DNA of 50,204 bases, taken from contig JAHDHL010000035.1 in assembly GCA_020631355.1 (NCBI GenBank), forward strand, positions 1 through 50,204, given 5' to 3'. The position numbers and the translations under genes are program-made. Shown piece after piece: positions 1 through 8,722 of this stretch (the first letter of the stretch is position 1; every line of letters starts with the position of its first letter). The notes under the pieces are model-generated. The model was given only the letters and a program-made list of their open reading frames with translations. It did no database searches and was not told the origin of the DNA. The DNA is from Saprospiraceae bacterium (GTDB lineage: Bacteria; Bacteroidota; Bacteroidia; Chitinophagales; Saprospiraceae).

Positions 1-2296
1 AGGCACTGTCGTACCAGTTCACCTGCTCACCGCCACCACAGGCAGCTGACAATTCATAATCCGCCAATGTCGCACTCCCCTCACAGGCAGTCGCATCAGT
101 ACCCGTAGGGGCGGATGCACTTGCTAGTACTACGTCTACATCAGCAGGATTCGTGGATGTACAACCATTAATCGTAGCTGTAACAAAATAAGTTATAGGT
201 GTTGTAGTCGGTGTAACAGATATGCTTGCTCCTGTTCCTACAACACTGGTCAAGCCAGCATCATCATACCATGTAAATACTGCAGATGGGTCAGCAGGAG
301 AAGTGGAAGCAGTCAGCGTGGTTGAACTACCATCACAAATCGTAGCATCTGCACTTGCATTCACTATTGGGTCATCATTTACTACAATACTGAATGTAGA
401 AGGATCTCCTACACAACCATTGGCCGTTGTTTCAGTAATGGAAAATGTATAAGTACCTGATGTGGTTTCATCCAAACCTGCAGCTTGTAACGCTGCTTGA
501 GCAAAGGTGGTAGCTGGTCCGGATGTTCCTCCAGGACCTGTAATGGTATATGTACTACCTGCCAAGCCTGTTGGTGTGATATCCGTAATGGTTCCATTCA
601 AACAGATATCTTGATTTGCAACCGTATTGGTTGTTGGTTTTTCTTCTACTGTAATGGTCACTCCAATTCTATCCGAGACACAAGCATCGCCATCCACGCA
701 TTCTGCGAAGTATGTGTATGTACCTGGTGCAATGGTTGGTGCCAAGCCTCCAAATGGATCGAAGAATCCACCTGCTGCAACTTGGGTCAGGAATGTTGTA
801 CCATCCGTATCATACCAATTGGTATTGAGGGCACAATCCGTACTCAATCCCTCGCCTGCTGGAATAGATTCTCCCTCACAGAAAGTGTAGGCTGTTCCGG
901 TAGGAATAGCCAATCGGGTCAACGTAAGCACATAAGGGCCGTATGTCACTGCACAGGGTGTACCTGGTGCAGTGGTATAAAATACGTCAATTGTCGTGGT
1001 TCCGGAACCAGACAATTGTGCGTCTAAAAGTGATGCTTCTATGTAGGCAGATGCACTGGACTCATCATTGATGAATACATCGGGGGAACTCCATGTTCCC
1101 GGCATTGTAACTTCGGGGGGTGCAGGAGTTACCAAAAGATTCGTTGCCAATTCATAATTGGGTATTGAGGTTACTGTCTCATCCGGGGAAAGGCATACTA
1201 CATCCGTTGTCACTGTTACAGTATAAATAGGATAAACCGTTACAGCTTCCGTTTCGATACAATCCGTATCATCTTCCACATGTACATAAAATGTAGTGGG
1301 TGCATTGACTTCAAGAGCAGGATAAGTAACAGCATCGAATGTTACTGGCATCACCGTTGCATCGGCCTCACCTATAAAACCATTCGTTATATCATTATCA
1401 TTATCAATAAATATAGTATAAGGGAATGAGCCGTTATCGGAATTAGATGTAGCATTACAATATACCGTGGGGTTCAAACCTCCGGTCACATTATCTATGG
1501 TGATTTGATTGACATCATCACAAGGGTCTGCATTATCAATTGTAATATCTGCGGGGATTTCCAAGTAACAAGGAGATATGGATACTGCGGCATCCACACA
1601 AGGATCGATGTCTTCAATATTATACAAATCATTCACATCAGAAATTCCAGTAACCACAGCTGCATCGGATGTCAGATAACTGAAACCATATATGGCATAG
1701 ATCGTACCTTGGTTCAAATCATTGACATTAAAAATACCTGAGGTGTTTCTTTCTAGGATGGCACCTGCCAAATCGGTCAAAAGGTATTCTTGAGTGTAAT
1801 CGGGGTCTGTGGTAAATCCTGTAGTGGCCAATGCCTGGAAAGCCATATCATCTGCACATGCATACTGGAAACAGGAACATGGATCTTCGGCAGCTAGGGC
1901 CTGAGTTTCCGTATCCAAGATAGTCCCAGGATTCGTATCATATAAATCCACTTGGAAATTGAATGATGTTGCACCATCTGCGGGGATTACCACATCCTTA
2001 AAGATGAAGTAGGTACTATCCTGTAATTCAACGGTACCGGGAACGATATCAATCGGAGATGCCGGACTTATGATACCGGGTTCAGTCAGTAACAAGCCCC
2101 AATCGGCAGTTGCGGGGCTGGAAAAGGCTACGGTAATATCTACCAAAGCCTGATCATCTGTCTCGTCAGGACAAGTCGCTTCGTCCGCTACATTGCCATT
2201 ACATCTTGTCACTTCAACAATCACATTTGTGATTTGTGCAAAAGAAACATTGTAAAGTCCTAGAATGGCTATAACCAAGAATAAAGATTTCTTCAT
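1..2296 (-). CDS. Large secreted Ig-like/PKD-like repeat protein (C-terminus beyond the left edge)
   Basis: The frame is open from an ATG at 2296 to the window edge, giving 765 visible codons with no stop. Residues 1-21 form a signal peptide (MKK start, hydrophobic core, ending FAQ). The rest is acidic and rich in Thr, Gly and Asp. From about residue 480 it has Ig-like modules of roughly 80 residues with the CxG...L.A....A..TWY pattern and alternating TYT/TYF strands seen in CHU_C-associated Bacteroidota adhesins. Paired cysteines recur in each module. Such proteins are normally exported and displayed at the surface. The sorting signal is outside the window, so it could be a T9SS or an IPTL-CTERM tail; the exosortase operon next door makes the second possible. 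No ligand can be inferred. Confidence 0.85.
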   Translation of the reverse strand, partial: MKKSLFLVIAILGLYNVSFAQITNVIVEVTRCNGNVADEATCPDETDDQALVDITVAFSSPATADWGLLLTEPGIISPASPIDIVPGTVELQDSTYFIFKDVVIPADGATSFNFQVDLYDTNPGTILDTETQALAAEDPCSCFQYACADDMAFQALATTGFTTDPDYTQEYLLTDLAGAILERNTSGIFNVNDLNQGTIYAIYGFSYLTSDAAVVTGISDVNDLYNIEDIDPCVDAAVSISPCYLEIPADITIDNADPCDDVNQITIDNVTGGLNPTVYCNATSNSDNGSFPYTIFIDNDNDITNGFIGEADATVMPVTFDAVTYPALEVNAPTTFYVHVEDDTDCIETEAVTVYPIYTVTVTTDVVCLSPDETVTSIPNYELATNLLVTPAPPEVTMPGTWSSPDVFINDESSASAYIEASLLDAQLSGSGTTTIDVFYTTAPGTPCAVTYGPYVLTLTRLAIPTGTAYTFCEGESIPAGEGLSTDCALNTNWYDTDGTTFLTQVAAGGFFDPFGGLAPTIAPGTYTYFAECVDGDACVSDRIGVTITVEEKPTTNTVANQDICLNGTITDITPTGLAGSTYTITGPGGTSGPATTFAQAALQAAGLDETTSGTYTFSITETTANGCVGDPSTFSIVVNDDPIVNASADATICDGSSTTLTASTSPADPSAVFTWYDDAGLTSVVGTGASISVTPTTTPITYFVTATINGCTSTNPADVDVVLASASAPTGTDATACEGSATLADYELSAACGGGEQVNWYDSA

Positions 2297-2392
2297 GGTC
2301 TGATCTATTTTAAGTTGATTCCCCTAGAAGGAAACTTGAATTTTAGTTTTGTTAATCGAATTAGGCCAATGAATGTGGTCATTCATTTCGAA

Positions 2393-2653
2393 TCAATTAT
2401 TCAAAATTGTGTTATGCTGAGTTGGATATAATACAGGGTGGTATTCCTGAACCTTGCTGTTCAATTGTTGCGAAAAAGGAGGGGAGTTATCAACAAGTAG
2501 GTTAGAAAAATCATTCTGGCTCGAAAGGTAAACGAAAGTGTTCTCGGCATGTGAACCTTTGAGAGGGTTCTTTGTTACGGGTACATACAGCACTCCTTTG
2601 GAAACATGAGAGAAAAAGGCCGGTTGACCCAATTGAGTGTAATAATTTTTCAT
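2393..2653 (-). CDS. Possible small protein, 86 aa, unknown
   Basis: This is an ATG-initiated frame on the same strand as, and 96 bases upstream of, the large Ig-like gene. The product has no signal peptide, no membrane segment and no recognisable motif; it is rich in Asn, Ser and Pro. A perfect 8-bp inverted repeat (AATGAATG, TGGT loop, 2368-2387) lies just after its stop. Codon composition does not separate it clearly from chance, so it may be non-coding leader sequence of the adhesin gene. Confidence 0.3.
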   Translation of the reverse strand: MKNYYTQLGQPAFFSHVSKGVLYVPVTKNPLKGSHAENTFVYLSSQNDFSNLLVDNSPPFSQQLNSKVQEYHPVLYPTQHNTILNN

Positions 2654-3103
2654 AGTTCAAGATATTTCTGTTTGCTAGTTGGTTTAGGAGGCATTCAAAT
2701 CCGTTATGTCATAAGGCATACAGAATCTCCTAAAGTTAGATTAAAAGTCTTAGAATACATACTAAATCATGCAACATTTTGGCAGTGTAGAACGTAGGAA
2801 ATCCACCATGGCAAAACCAAAAATTTCGCTCGAATAACAAACAGCCATATTTTATTCTTAATCAACGCCGAAAAACAAGTGGGTTAAGACTTTATTAACT
2901 TTTCTTTCACTTAAATTCACAAACGCCACTACACACTAAAAGACAACTATTTACATATTAAAATTTAATATATAAACAACTATTCCCACAAGGATACCAA
3001 CTGATGAAAAGATGATTTAAATTCGTTCAAAGTCTACAGGAATCAAAAAAGATAAATGGTAATTTGTCTGAAAATCGAAATGTTAAAATTGTGTCTTTGA
3101 CCA
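2654..3103. other. Intergenic, no gene seen
   Basis: About 450 bases of AT-rich sequence between the exosortase operon terminator and the 86-codon frame. Short frames on both strands lack plausible starts or composition. A 17-base AT-only palindrome sits at 2955-2971, centred on A2963. It probably holds the promoter for the leftward adhesin transcript, but I found no exact TAnnTTTG match. Confidence 0.5.
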
Positions 3104-3156
3104 GAAAAAAATGCCAAAACGAGTCATGTGTTTTCCCTGTTTAGGTGGGAGACTCG
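3104..3156 (-). terminator. Probable intrinsic terminator of the FG-GAP/exosortase operon
   Basis: GACTCG (3151-3156) pairs with CGAGTC (3120-3125), with an inner GGGA/TCCC pair (3147-3150 and 3134-3137) and an 8-base bulge. Read on the minus strand it is followed by a T-rich run (TTTTGGCATTTTTTT). It starts 27 bases after the stop of the last operon gene. Confidence 0.5.
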
Positions 3157-3182
3157 AAATGATCTTGAATAAAATCATACTC

Positions 3183-3851
3183 TTACTTCTTACCTTTCTT
3201 TTTCTTCTTGGTTTTAGGTGACTTGGACTTGTCTGATTCAGGCTGGGCAACTGTAGCTTTCACATCTGGTAACCCCAAGCCCAAATCACTCAATCTGATC
3301 GTAGTTATGAGCCAGAAGATGATGGGTAACAACCCCATCCATTCGAAGCCATTCTCGATAAAAATATCATGAAGACCATCGTTGATTGTCTTACCCCATC
3401 CACTATACAATACATCATGCTTATCCTTGATTTTATAGACTAGGGTCCTGACGAGAACCCCTGTCATCAGATTGACGTAAATGAACATCAGAACTGTTCC
3501 AACCAGTAGTCCGATGCAGCGTCTGAACCAAGATACCGGAGAAGCCAGCACCAAGGATATGAATACCAAAAGGGAGATATAACCAAGGTACTTAACGCTA
3601 TAATATTGGAATTCCCCGTAAGGGTTGATATCATTCCTATACACCAATAATTTGGTATCCCAATCACTATAATCCGAGTTGGGTTGGAAGATGGCAGTCT
3701 GTGTTCCGGAGTCGTATGTATTCGTGGAAATATTCCTGAAAACCTGTATGATATTATCCTCCATTCCTGTTTGTGAAAACAAGAAATACATCCCTCCATA
3801 AATCAGGAAAGCCTTAAGACAAAACCATAGGATATCATTCAGTTTCAGCAT
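3183..3851 (-). CDS. Exosortase H-associated membrane protein
   Basis: A 222-aa protein with about four membrane segments (near residues 8-26, 88-104, 112-134 and 168-186), a polar, probably extracytoplasmic loop at about 27-85, and a very basic C-terminal tail (SPKTKKKKKGKK). Its ATG at 3851 lies 17 bases inside the exosortase gene, so the two are translationally coupled. Exosortase H genes are commonly followed by a membrane protein of this size and topology, and I name it on that context rather than on a catalytic motif. It probably helps present or process IPTL-CTERM substrates in the inner membrane. A lower-confidence alternative is an unrelated membrane protein of the operon. Confidence 0.7.
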   Translation of the reverse strand: MLKLNDILWFCLKAFLIYGGMYFLFSQTGMEDNIIQVFRNISTNTYDSGTQTAIFQPNSDYSDWDTKLLVYRNDINPYGEFQYYSVKYLGYISLLVFISLVLASPVSWFRRCIGLLVGTVLMFIYVNLMTGVLVRTLVYKIKDKHDVLYSGWGKTINDGLHDIFIENGFEWMGLLPIIFWLITTIRLSDLGLGLPDVKATVAQPESDKSKSPKTKKKKKGKK

Positions 3852-4374
3852 GGTCCTCGGCTTTGGTTTCGAATGATTTTATCCAATAAAAACACAACAT
3901 CAATGCGAGGAAAATGAAGATTCCCTGCCAGATGACCAAGTGCATCAAATCGAACAAATGCGGTGCATGGATTTCGAACATGAACAAGCTTACAATCCTG
4001 ATAATATTGACGGCCAGTAGTGTTAGGATACCCAAAAGGACAGCCTTGAATTTCTTGGACCAATCCGCAGGATAAGCGAGTAATACGGAACTGAAAATCG
4101 CAATGGGAGCCAGTGCATCGCATCCTTTTTTAATACTGATTTGTGCATCTGCTGAGAGAATTTTGTCTGCATCCCATGTTGTTCCATACCCTAGGATACT
4201 GAGTATCACCGAGGAGACGGATGAGTTCATCATTATGATATAGGGATAGATATTCTCCTTGAAAAAAGGCAAACTAGTGAATATCATATACACGATAATT
4301 CCTAGGGTAAAGAAGCCCAACAGTCGCAGGATGGGTTTCTTTTCCTCCAGCCAGGAAGTATTATTATTCGTCAT
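3835..4374 (-). CDS. xrtH: Exosortase H-type (XrtH) transpeptidase/protease
   Basis: A 179-aa polytopic inner-membrane protein with the three invariant exosortase/archaeosortase residues in order: Cys85 (KKGCDALAP), Arg126 (VNIIRIVSLF) and His145 (DLMHLVIWQ). Five to six hydrophobic segments surround them, and the length fits single-domain exosortases. The spacing and the H...WQ ending resemble exosortase H, the type dedicated to IPTLxxWG-CTERM proteins. A protein with exactly such a tail is encoded 3.7 kb upstream on the same strand (8037-8681), which supports the assignment. The enzyme is expected to cut the substrate at the membrane-proximal motif and release or transfer it. The gene starts 39 bases after the FG-GAP lipoprotein stop and overlaps its associated membrane protein, so all three are likely one transcript. 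Confidence 0.85.
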   Translation of the reverse strand: MTNNNTSWLEEKKPILRLLGFFTLGIIVYMIFTSLPFFKENIYPYIIMMNSSVSSVILSILGYGTTWDADKILSADAQISIKKGCDALAPIAIFSSVLLAYPADWSKKFKAVLLGILTLLAVNIIRIVSLFMFEIHAPHLFDLMHLVIWQGIFIFLALMLCFYWIKSFETKAEDHAETE

Positions 4375-4413
4375 GTTCTTCGTTTTGTAATTGCTTTCTA
4401 AATCGTCCGTATG

Positions 4414-7400
4414 CTAGTTCAGGATATAGGTTTGCAGGTAGTCATTGTTATTCGCTACCATAATCAATTGTTTACCTCCGATGGTATTGACCAATTCCAA
4501 ATCCCTGACATCCCCTGTGGCCAGGAATCCACTTTCCCTTGCATTCACTGGCTTGAAATTACCTGCACCATCCCCTAGCATACAGATTCCAACACCAGCA
4601 TCGTACCGTACTGTTTCGACCTCGGTCACAAATAGGTTACCGGCAGCTACGATATCCAGATTGGAATCGTTATTCACGTCCATTATCAGTATATCCTGCA
4701 ATGGGGAAACCTGTGCTTCATTGGGAAGTTTTTGGGCCTTATAGACACCACCTCCCTCATTCAAATAAATTGTACTTGCAAAACTTCTTGATTGGTAATG
4801 TACCGATTTATCCAAACGTTCCGTTGAATAAATATCATCCATTTCCGCCTCTGCAAATTCCTTGAAAGTTGGGAATTTATCCTTGATGAATGGCATTTGT
4901 TGGGAGGAACATTCACGGCCCCTCACAGGATAATGCTTATCTCCCTGATACTTACTCAGTACGATATCCAATTGGCCATTATCATCGAAATCACTACAGA
5001 AAACATTGAGTGGTTTCTTGGCATTCGGTTTGAACTTGTTGTTCAAACCCACATTACCTGCGATGAAATCCAAGTCTCCATCGTTATCGACATCCGCTGT
5101 GGCTATGCTCATCCACCAACCTGTCTGGTCTGACATGCCGTAGTATTCGGTCTTATCAACGAATTGCTTGCCATCATTTTCGTAAATCGTTATGGGCATC
5201 CACTCCCCTACCATTAACAAATCCATATCCTTATCCTGGTCGATATCCACAAACTGGGCATCTGTCACCATACCTACCGAAGATAAGCCGGGTGCAAGTT
5301 CCTCTGTCTTATCCACAAATTTCCCACCCTCATTCACTAGGAGGGAAGTCCGAGGAGCATAGGGATATTTTCCGGGCACCACCCGTCCACCTACAAAGAG
5401 ATCCATATCACCATCGTTATCAAAATCATTGGCTACGACTTTCTTCCCACTTGAGGTATTTTGTGGAATCAGGCTATTGTTCTTGGTCATATTTCCTTGG
5501 CCATCATTGATGTAAAGGCGGTCCTGGTAATTCGCATCATTCTCCTTGAATTCATTCCCTCCGCTGACTATGTACAAATCAAGATCACCATCATTTTCAA
5601 CGTCTATGAACGTGGCTCCTAAGTCCTCATGTAACTTATCACCGACGAAATCATTCTGAGGTTTCACATAGAATGTCCCATCATTCTTTTGGTACAGGAT
5701 GTAAGCTTCCTGTCCTGTTGCGGCACCTACGAAAACATCATCCAAGCCATCATTATTCACATCACCACTTACGACACAAGGGCCATTCTGGGATTGTTTG
5801 TGCGGTAATAATATTTCTTTTTCGAAATCATTGTATTCATTTTCTGTGTGTTTGAAATACAAACCTAAATCATGGAATTTATCCTTGAAGAATAGATTTT
5901 CTACCAGCTGTTGGTTATCATTTACAAAAGGCTGGTCTCCATAATTAATTTCGAGTAATTGATTAGCGGGAATATTTTTCAATTCGGATATTTTACCATC
6001 GGGCCATGTGATTTTAATTGAATTTATTTTCTCGTTTGCACCTAATCCAAAAAACAGGACAGGATCAATTGAAGACTGGAATCCACGACTCAGGAATAAC
6101 TCTTGGAATTGGGTTTCATTATTGTATTCCAATTCTACTTTTGTTCCTATAGCAAGGATATTATTAGTAGAGCCTTTTAATTTTATTTTCAAATAATTAT
6201 TATCGGAAATGCGGTTTTCAAAAACAGAAGCTACTTCATCCAAATTATTAATAACCAAATCCAAATCACCGTCATTATCCAAATCCGCATATGCTACCCC
6301 ACTTGATAATAAAGGTTGCGAAAAACCCCAGTCCTTTATTTTTTCCGTGAATGTCAAATCACCATTATTCTTGTAAATAAAATTGGGAATATTCGCCTTT
6401 GGCGTAATCGAAATCAATTCTTCAATCGTTACGGCCCTACTTTGACTTTCTTCTGCTAACTTTTTTGATTTCATTAGGTAATCATTATCACGAGTATCCC
6501 TTTTATAACCATTCGTGATGAATAAATCCTTGTAACCATCATTATCAAAATCAGCAAAGATGGGTGCCCAACTCCAATCCGATTTATCCACACCAGCCAT
6601 TTGTCCCACATCACTGAAAGTTCCATTTCCATTATTGACCTGAAGGGTATTGATCATGTATTGGTGATGCCATCCTACCTTGACCAATCCCATGAATTTT
6701 TCCGTGGACATGGCGGCCATATTCCTTTTGGAACGAACGTGATCCTTGTAGGCCATATCCACTGTCATGATATCCGTAAAACCGTCATTATTAAAATCAG
6801 CGACATCATTTCCCATTGAAAAATTAGAGATGTGCTTAATATTTTGTGTGGCCTTATCAGTGAAAGTCCCATCCTTGTTATTGATGAATAAATGGTCGGG
6901 TTCCTCATAGTCATTGCTGATGTACAAGTCTGGCCAACCGTCCTTATTCACATCACTCACAGCTATACCCAATCCGAATGTATGGTTACTAATACCTGCT
7001 GATTTCGATACATCTATGAATTTACCATTATCATTCCTGTAGAGTTTGTCCGACTTGTTTTTCCCCTCCCTAATTAATTTGAATATCTCACCAACACTGG
7101 TTTTTTTCCCGTTATTCACTAGGTGATTCAAGGAGTATAAATCCAAGTCGCCATCCCTATCGTAATCAAAAAAGGCGGCATGGTTGGTATTGCCCGAATC
7201 GTCCACACCAAATGCTTCGGCTTGCTCCGTAAAAGTCAAATCACCGTTATTGACAAAGAGTAGATTACTCCTCATCTTAGGGTCCTGATACCAACCCGAT
7301 CGACAGACATAAATATCCAAATGACCATCGTTATTGATATCCACCATCGTGACTCCGGTGTGCCAACCCTCCTTTAATAATTGGGTATCGAATGCAGTGG

Positions 7401-7713
7401 ACGAAACATCCTTGAACTGCATATTTCCTTGATTGATATACAACTTATCTTCCTCCATATTCGCAGTTAGATAAATATCACTCAAACCGTCATTATTCAC
7501 ATCCCCGACAGCTACACCACCTCCATTAAAAAAATTCTCGTAGGTCAGATAATTAACCTTATTGGTTTCCGTATTCTTGTTTTCGAATGTGATTCCCGTT
7601 TGGGAAGAAGGCAAGGATACAAATTGGTTTTCTGATTTCCTTTCAGTTTTTCCGCCACAGGAAAAAAGCCCCATTATCAAAAGGAAAAAACCAAAACCAG
7701 CAAGCTTATTCAT
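4414..7713 (-). CDS. Giant FG-GAP/VCBS-repeat lipoprotein with ASPIC/UnbV domain
   Basis: A protein of 1099 aa, starting at the ATG at 7713. This start is preferred over an upstream in-frame ATG (7779) because it opens a lipoprotein signal with lipobox LFSC (Cys19). At least twelve calcium-binding repeats of the form DxNNDGxxDI/L follow, in two blocks separated by an ASPIC/UnbV-like segment (ITWPDGK...LLEINYG, about residues 590-630). The second block holds a conserved GRxxPGKYPYAPRT stretch. Bacteroidota have many such beta-propeller lipoproteins, of mostly unknown role and often surface exposed. The unusual point is position: it is the first gene of the exosortase H operon, 39 bases before xrtH. 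It has no IPTL tail and ends on a propeller strand, so it is a partner or accessory rather than an obvious substrate. Confidence 0.9.
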   Translation of the reverse strand: MNKLAGFGFFLLIMGLFSCGGKTERKSENQFVSLPSSQTGITFENKNTETNKVNYLTYENFFNGGGVAVGDVNNDGLSDIYLTANMEEDKLYINQGNMQFKDVSSTAFDTQLLKEGWHTGVTMVDINNDGHLDIYVCRSGWYQDPKMRSNLLFVNNGDLTFTEQAEAFGVDDSGNTNHAAFFDYDRDGDLDLYSLNHLVNNGKKTSVGEIFKLIREGKNKSDKLYRNDNGKFIDVSKSAGISNHTFGLGIAVSDVNKDGWPDLYISNDYEEPDHLFINNKDGTFTDKATQNIKHISNFSMGNDVADFNNDGFTDIMTVDMAYKDHVRSKRNMAAMSTEKFMGLVKVGWHHQYMINTLQVNNGNGTFSDVGQMAGVDKSDWSWAPIFADFDNDGYKDLFITNGYKRDTRDNDYLMKSKKLAEESQSRAVTIEELISITPKANIPNFIYKNNGDLTFTEKIKDWGFSQPLLSSGVAYADLDNDGDLDLVINNLDEVASVFENRISDNNYLKIKLKGSTNNILAIGTKVELEYNNETQFQELFLSRGFQSSIDPVLFFGLGANEKINSIKITWPDGKISELKNIPANQLLEINYGDQPFVNDNQQLVENLFFKDKFHDLGLYFKHTENEYNDFEKEILLPHKQSQNGPCVVSGDVNNDGLDDVFVGAATGQEAYILYQKNDGTFYVKPQNDFVGDKLHEDLGATFIDVENDGDLDLYIVSGGNEFKENDANYQDRLYINDGQGNMTKNNSLIPQNTSSGKKVVANDFDNDGDMDLFVGGRVVPGKYPYAPRTSLLVNEGGKFVDKTEELAPGLSSVGMVTDAQFVDIDQDKDMDLLMVGEWMPITIYENDGKQFVDKTEYYGMSDQTGWWMSIATADVDNDGDLDFIAGNVGLNNKFKPNAKKPLNVFCSDFDDNGQLDIVLSKYQGDKHYPVRGRECSSQQMPFIKDKFPTFKEFAEAEMDDIYSTERLDKSVHYQSRSFASTIYLNEGGGVYKAQKLPNEAQVSPLQDILIMDVNNDSNLDIVAAGNLFVTEVETVRYDAGVGICMLGDGAGNFKPVNARESGFLATGDVRDLELVNTIGGKQLIMVANNNDYLQTYILN

Positions 7714-7760
7714 AACAAAGCAGTTTCTAAAAACGAATAATACAATGAACAACAAATTAA

Positions 7761-7800
7761 AAAAAATGGAGTAGAACAACCTTGTCCTACTCCATTTTTT
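7761..7800 (-). terminator. Strong intrinsic terminator, perfect 14-bp stem
   Basis: AAAAAATGGAGTAG (7761-7774) pairs perfectly with CTACTCCATTTTTT (7787-7800), giving a stem with A/T runs on both sides, able to act in either direction. It lies 21 bases after the stop of the 67-aa gene and ends the 9049-7822 transcript. It therefore separates the IPTL-CTERM gene from the exosortase operon transcriptionally. Confidence 0.85.
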
Positions 7801-7821
7801 AACAAAATTCTGACTTCGAAT

Positions 7822-8025
7822 TCATTCCTTTTCCCTTGCTATAATCATATATAATAAATGGGCAGCAAGTGGCGAGGCAATTATGGTTCCGGGAATATCG
7901 TAATCTGTCATTTCATAACCGAAGAAAAATACTGCGGCAATAAAAAACAGGCTCACAGAAACATAAATCCCCAATAATAAATTAAGGAATAATTTCTTGT
8001 CTATCGTTGCAAAATACTCTTTCAT
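7822..8025 (-). CDS. Small two-TM membrane protein, 67 aa
   Basis: The start chosen is the ATG at 8025, 11 bases after the IPTL-CTERM gene stop; a longer frame from 8130 would overlap that gene and begin with an unrelated polar stretch. The product begins MKEYFATIDKKLF and has two hydrophobic segments (about residues 12-35 and 45-62) joined by an acidic loop (YEMTDYD), ending in REKE. No known family is recognised. Tight spacing behind the exosortase substrate, and the terminator right after it, make it part of the same operon. It could be a small accessory of the sorting pathway or simply a co-transcribed membrane protein. Confidence 0.65.
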   Translation of the reverse strand: MKEYFATIDKKLFLNLLLGIYVSVSLFFIAAVFFFGYEMTDYDIPGTIIASPLAAHLLYMIIAREKE

Positions 8026-8036
8026 TCCAAGATGAT

Positions 8037-8681
8037 TTAAGCGCCTGCAAGACTCGATTTCCGTTTCCGTTTCACGACATAGAATACGGCCAGATTGAGC
8101 AGTAACAATGAGAATATGATTAATCCCCATTCACCGAGTGTAGGTACGGTAAGGACCACTGCAGCTGTGGCCGTAACGACCAAATCCCAACTATTCAATG
8201 TCCCATCATCACCACCTACAGTATCCGTAATTGTCATTGTCCAAGTACCATTGGGATCCTCGCCATCAAATACACTTAGTGCATTAAGTGGTTGCAAATC
8301 AGCTACTGAAGTTCCAGCATTAGGGCTGATATCGGTAGTTCCACCATCTTCTGCATTCGCAGATTCATCATCATAAGTACCTACTAGGTTATCTACGTTT
8401 CCATTGTAATTATCCCTGAGGGTAACAACCGTACCTGCGGGACTTTCTAATGTAATTTCCATATCGCCAATCCATGTGTGCGTTATGTCCAAACCCAAAT
8501 CAACATCATTAATCTGGTCTTCAGCACTTACAACATTGACTGTAACAACTAAGGGTGTTCCGTCAGTTACGGCACCACCGCCACCAGTTCCTGGATAGGT
8601 TGTGGTTACTTGAGCGTTCATACATAATGGTAGAGCCAATACAGACAGCACTACCATTAGTTTTTGTATTGTATTTTTCAT
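8037..8681 (-). CDS. P-domain (proprotein convertase-type) protein with IPTL-CTERM-like sorting tail
   Basis: A protein of 214 aa. Residues 1-24 are a signal peptide ending NAQ. Residues about 40-172 form a P/Homo B domain: DVDLGLDITHTWIGDMEITL, SPAGTVVTL, and GTWTMTITDTVGGDDGTLNSW, all hallmarks of that fold. No protease domain precedes it. The C-terminus has a tripartite sorting signal: VPTLGEWG (179-186), a hydrophobic helix (187-203) and KRKRK (204-208). This matches the IPTLxxWG-CTERM pattern with Ile replaced by Val, so it is the likely substrate of the exosortase encoded at 3835-4374. Its start is 41 bases downstream of the small secreted protein gene, consistent with one operon. The mature product is probably released or anchored on the outer surface; its ligand is unknown. 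Confidence 0.9.
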   Translation of the reverse strand: MKNTIQKLMVVLSVLALPLCMNAQVTTTYPGTGGGGAVTDGTPLVVTVNVVSAEDQINDVDLGLDITHTWIGDMEITLESPAGTVVTLRDNYNGNVDNLVGTYDDESANAEDGGTTDISPNAGTSVADLQPLNALSVFDGEDPNGTWTMTITDTVGGDDGTLNSWDLVVTATAAVVLTVPTLGEWGLIIFSLLLLNLAVFYVVKRKRKSSLAGA

Positions 8682-8722
8682 TTTGAAAAAGAATTTTTAA
8701 TAGTGAATATATCTGATTAACC

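Noticed and set aside
497-1027. Cys-rich 176-codon frame on the plus strand
   Set aside because: It is the antisense of the large Ig-like gene; it has no export or binding features, and the minus frame has a signal peptide and consistent repeats.
2606-2797. 63-codon plus-strand frame opposite the 86-codon frame
   Set aside because: No ribosome site, no hydrophobic or domain pattern, and its composition looks random.
2955-2971. 17-base AT-only palindrome
   Set aside because: Expected by chance in sequence of this composition; no adjacent promoter or gene start.
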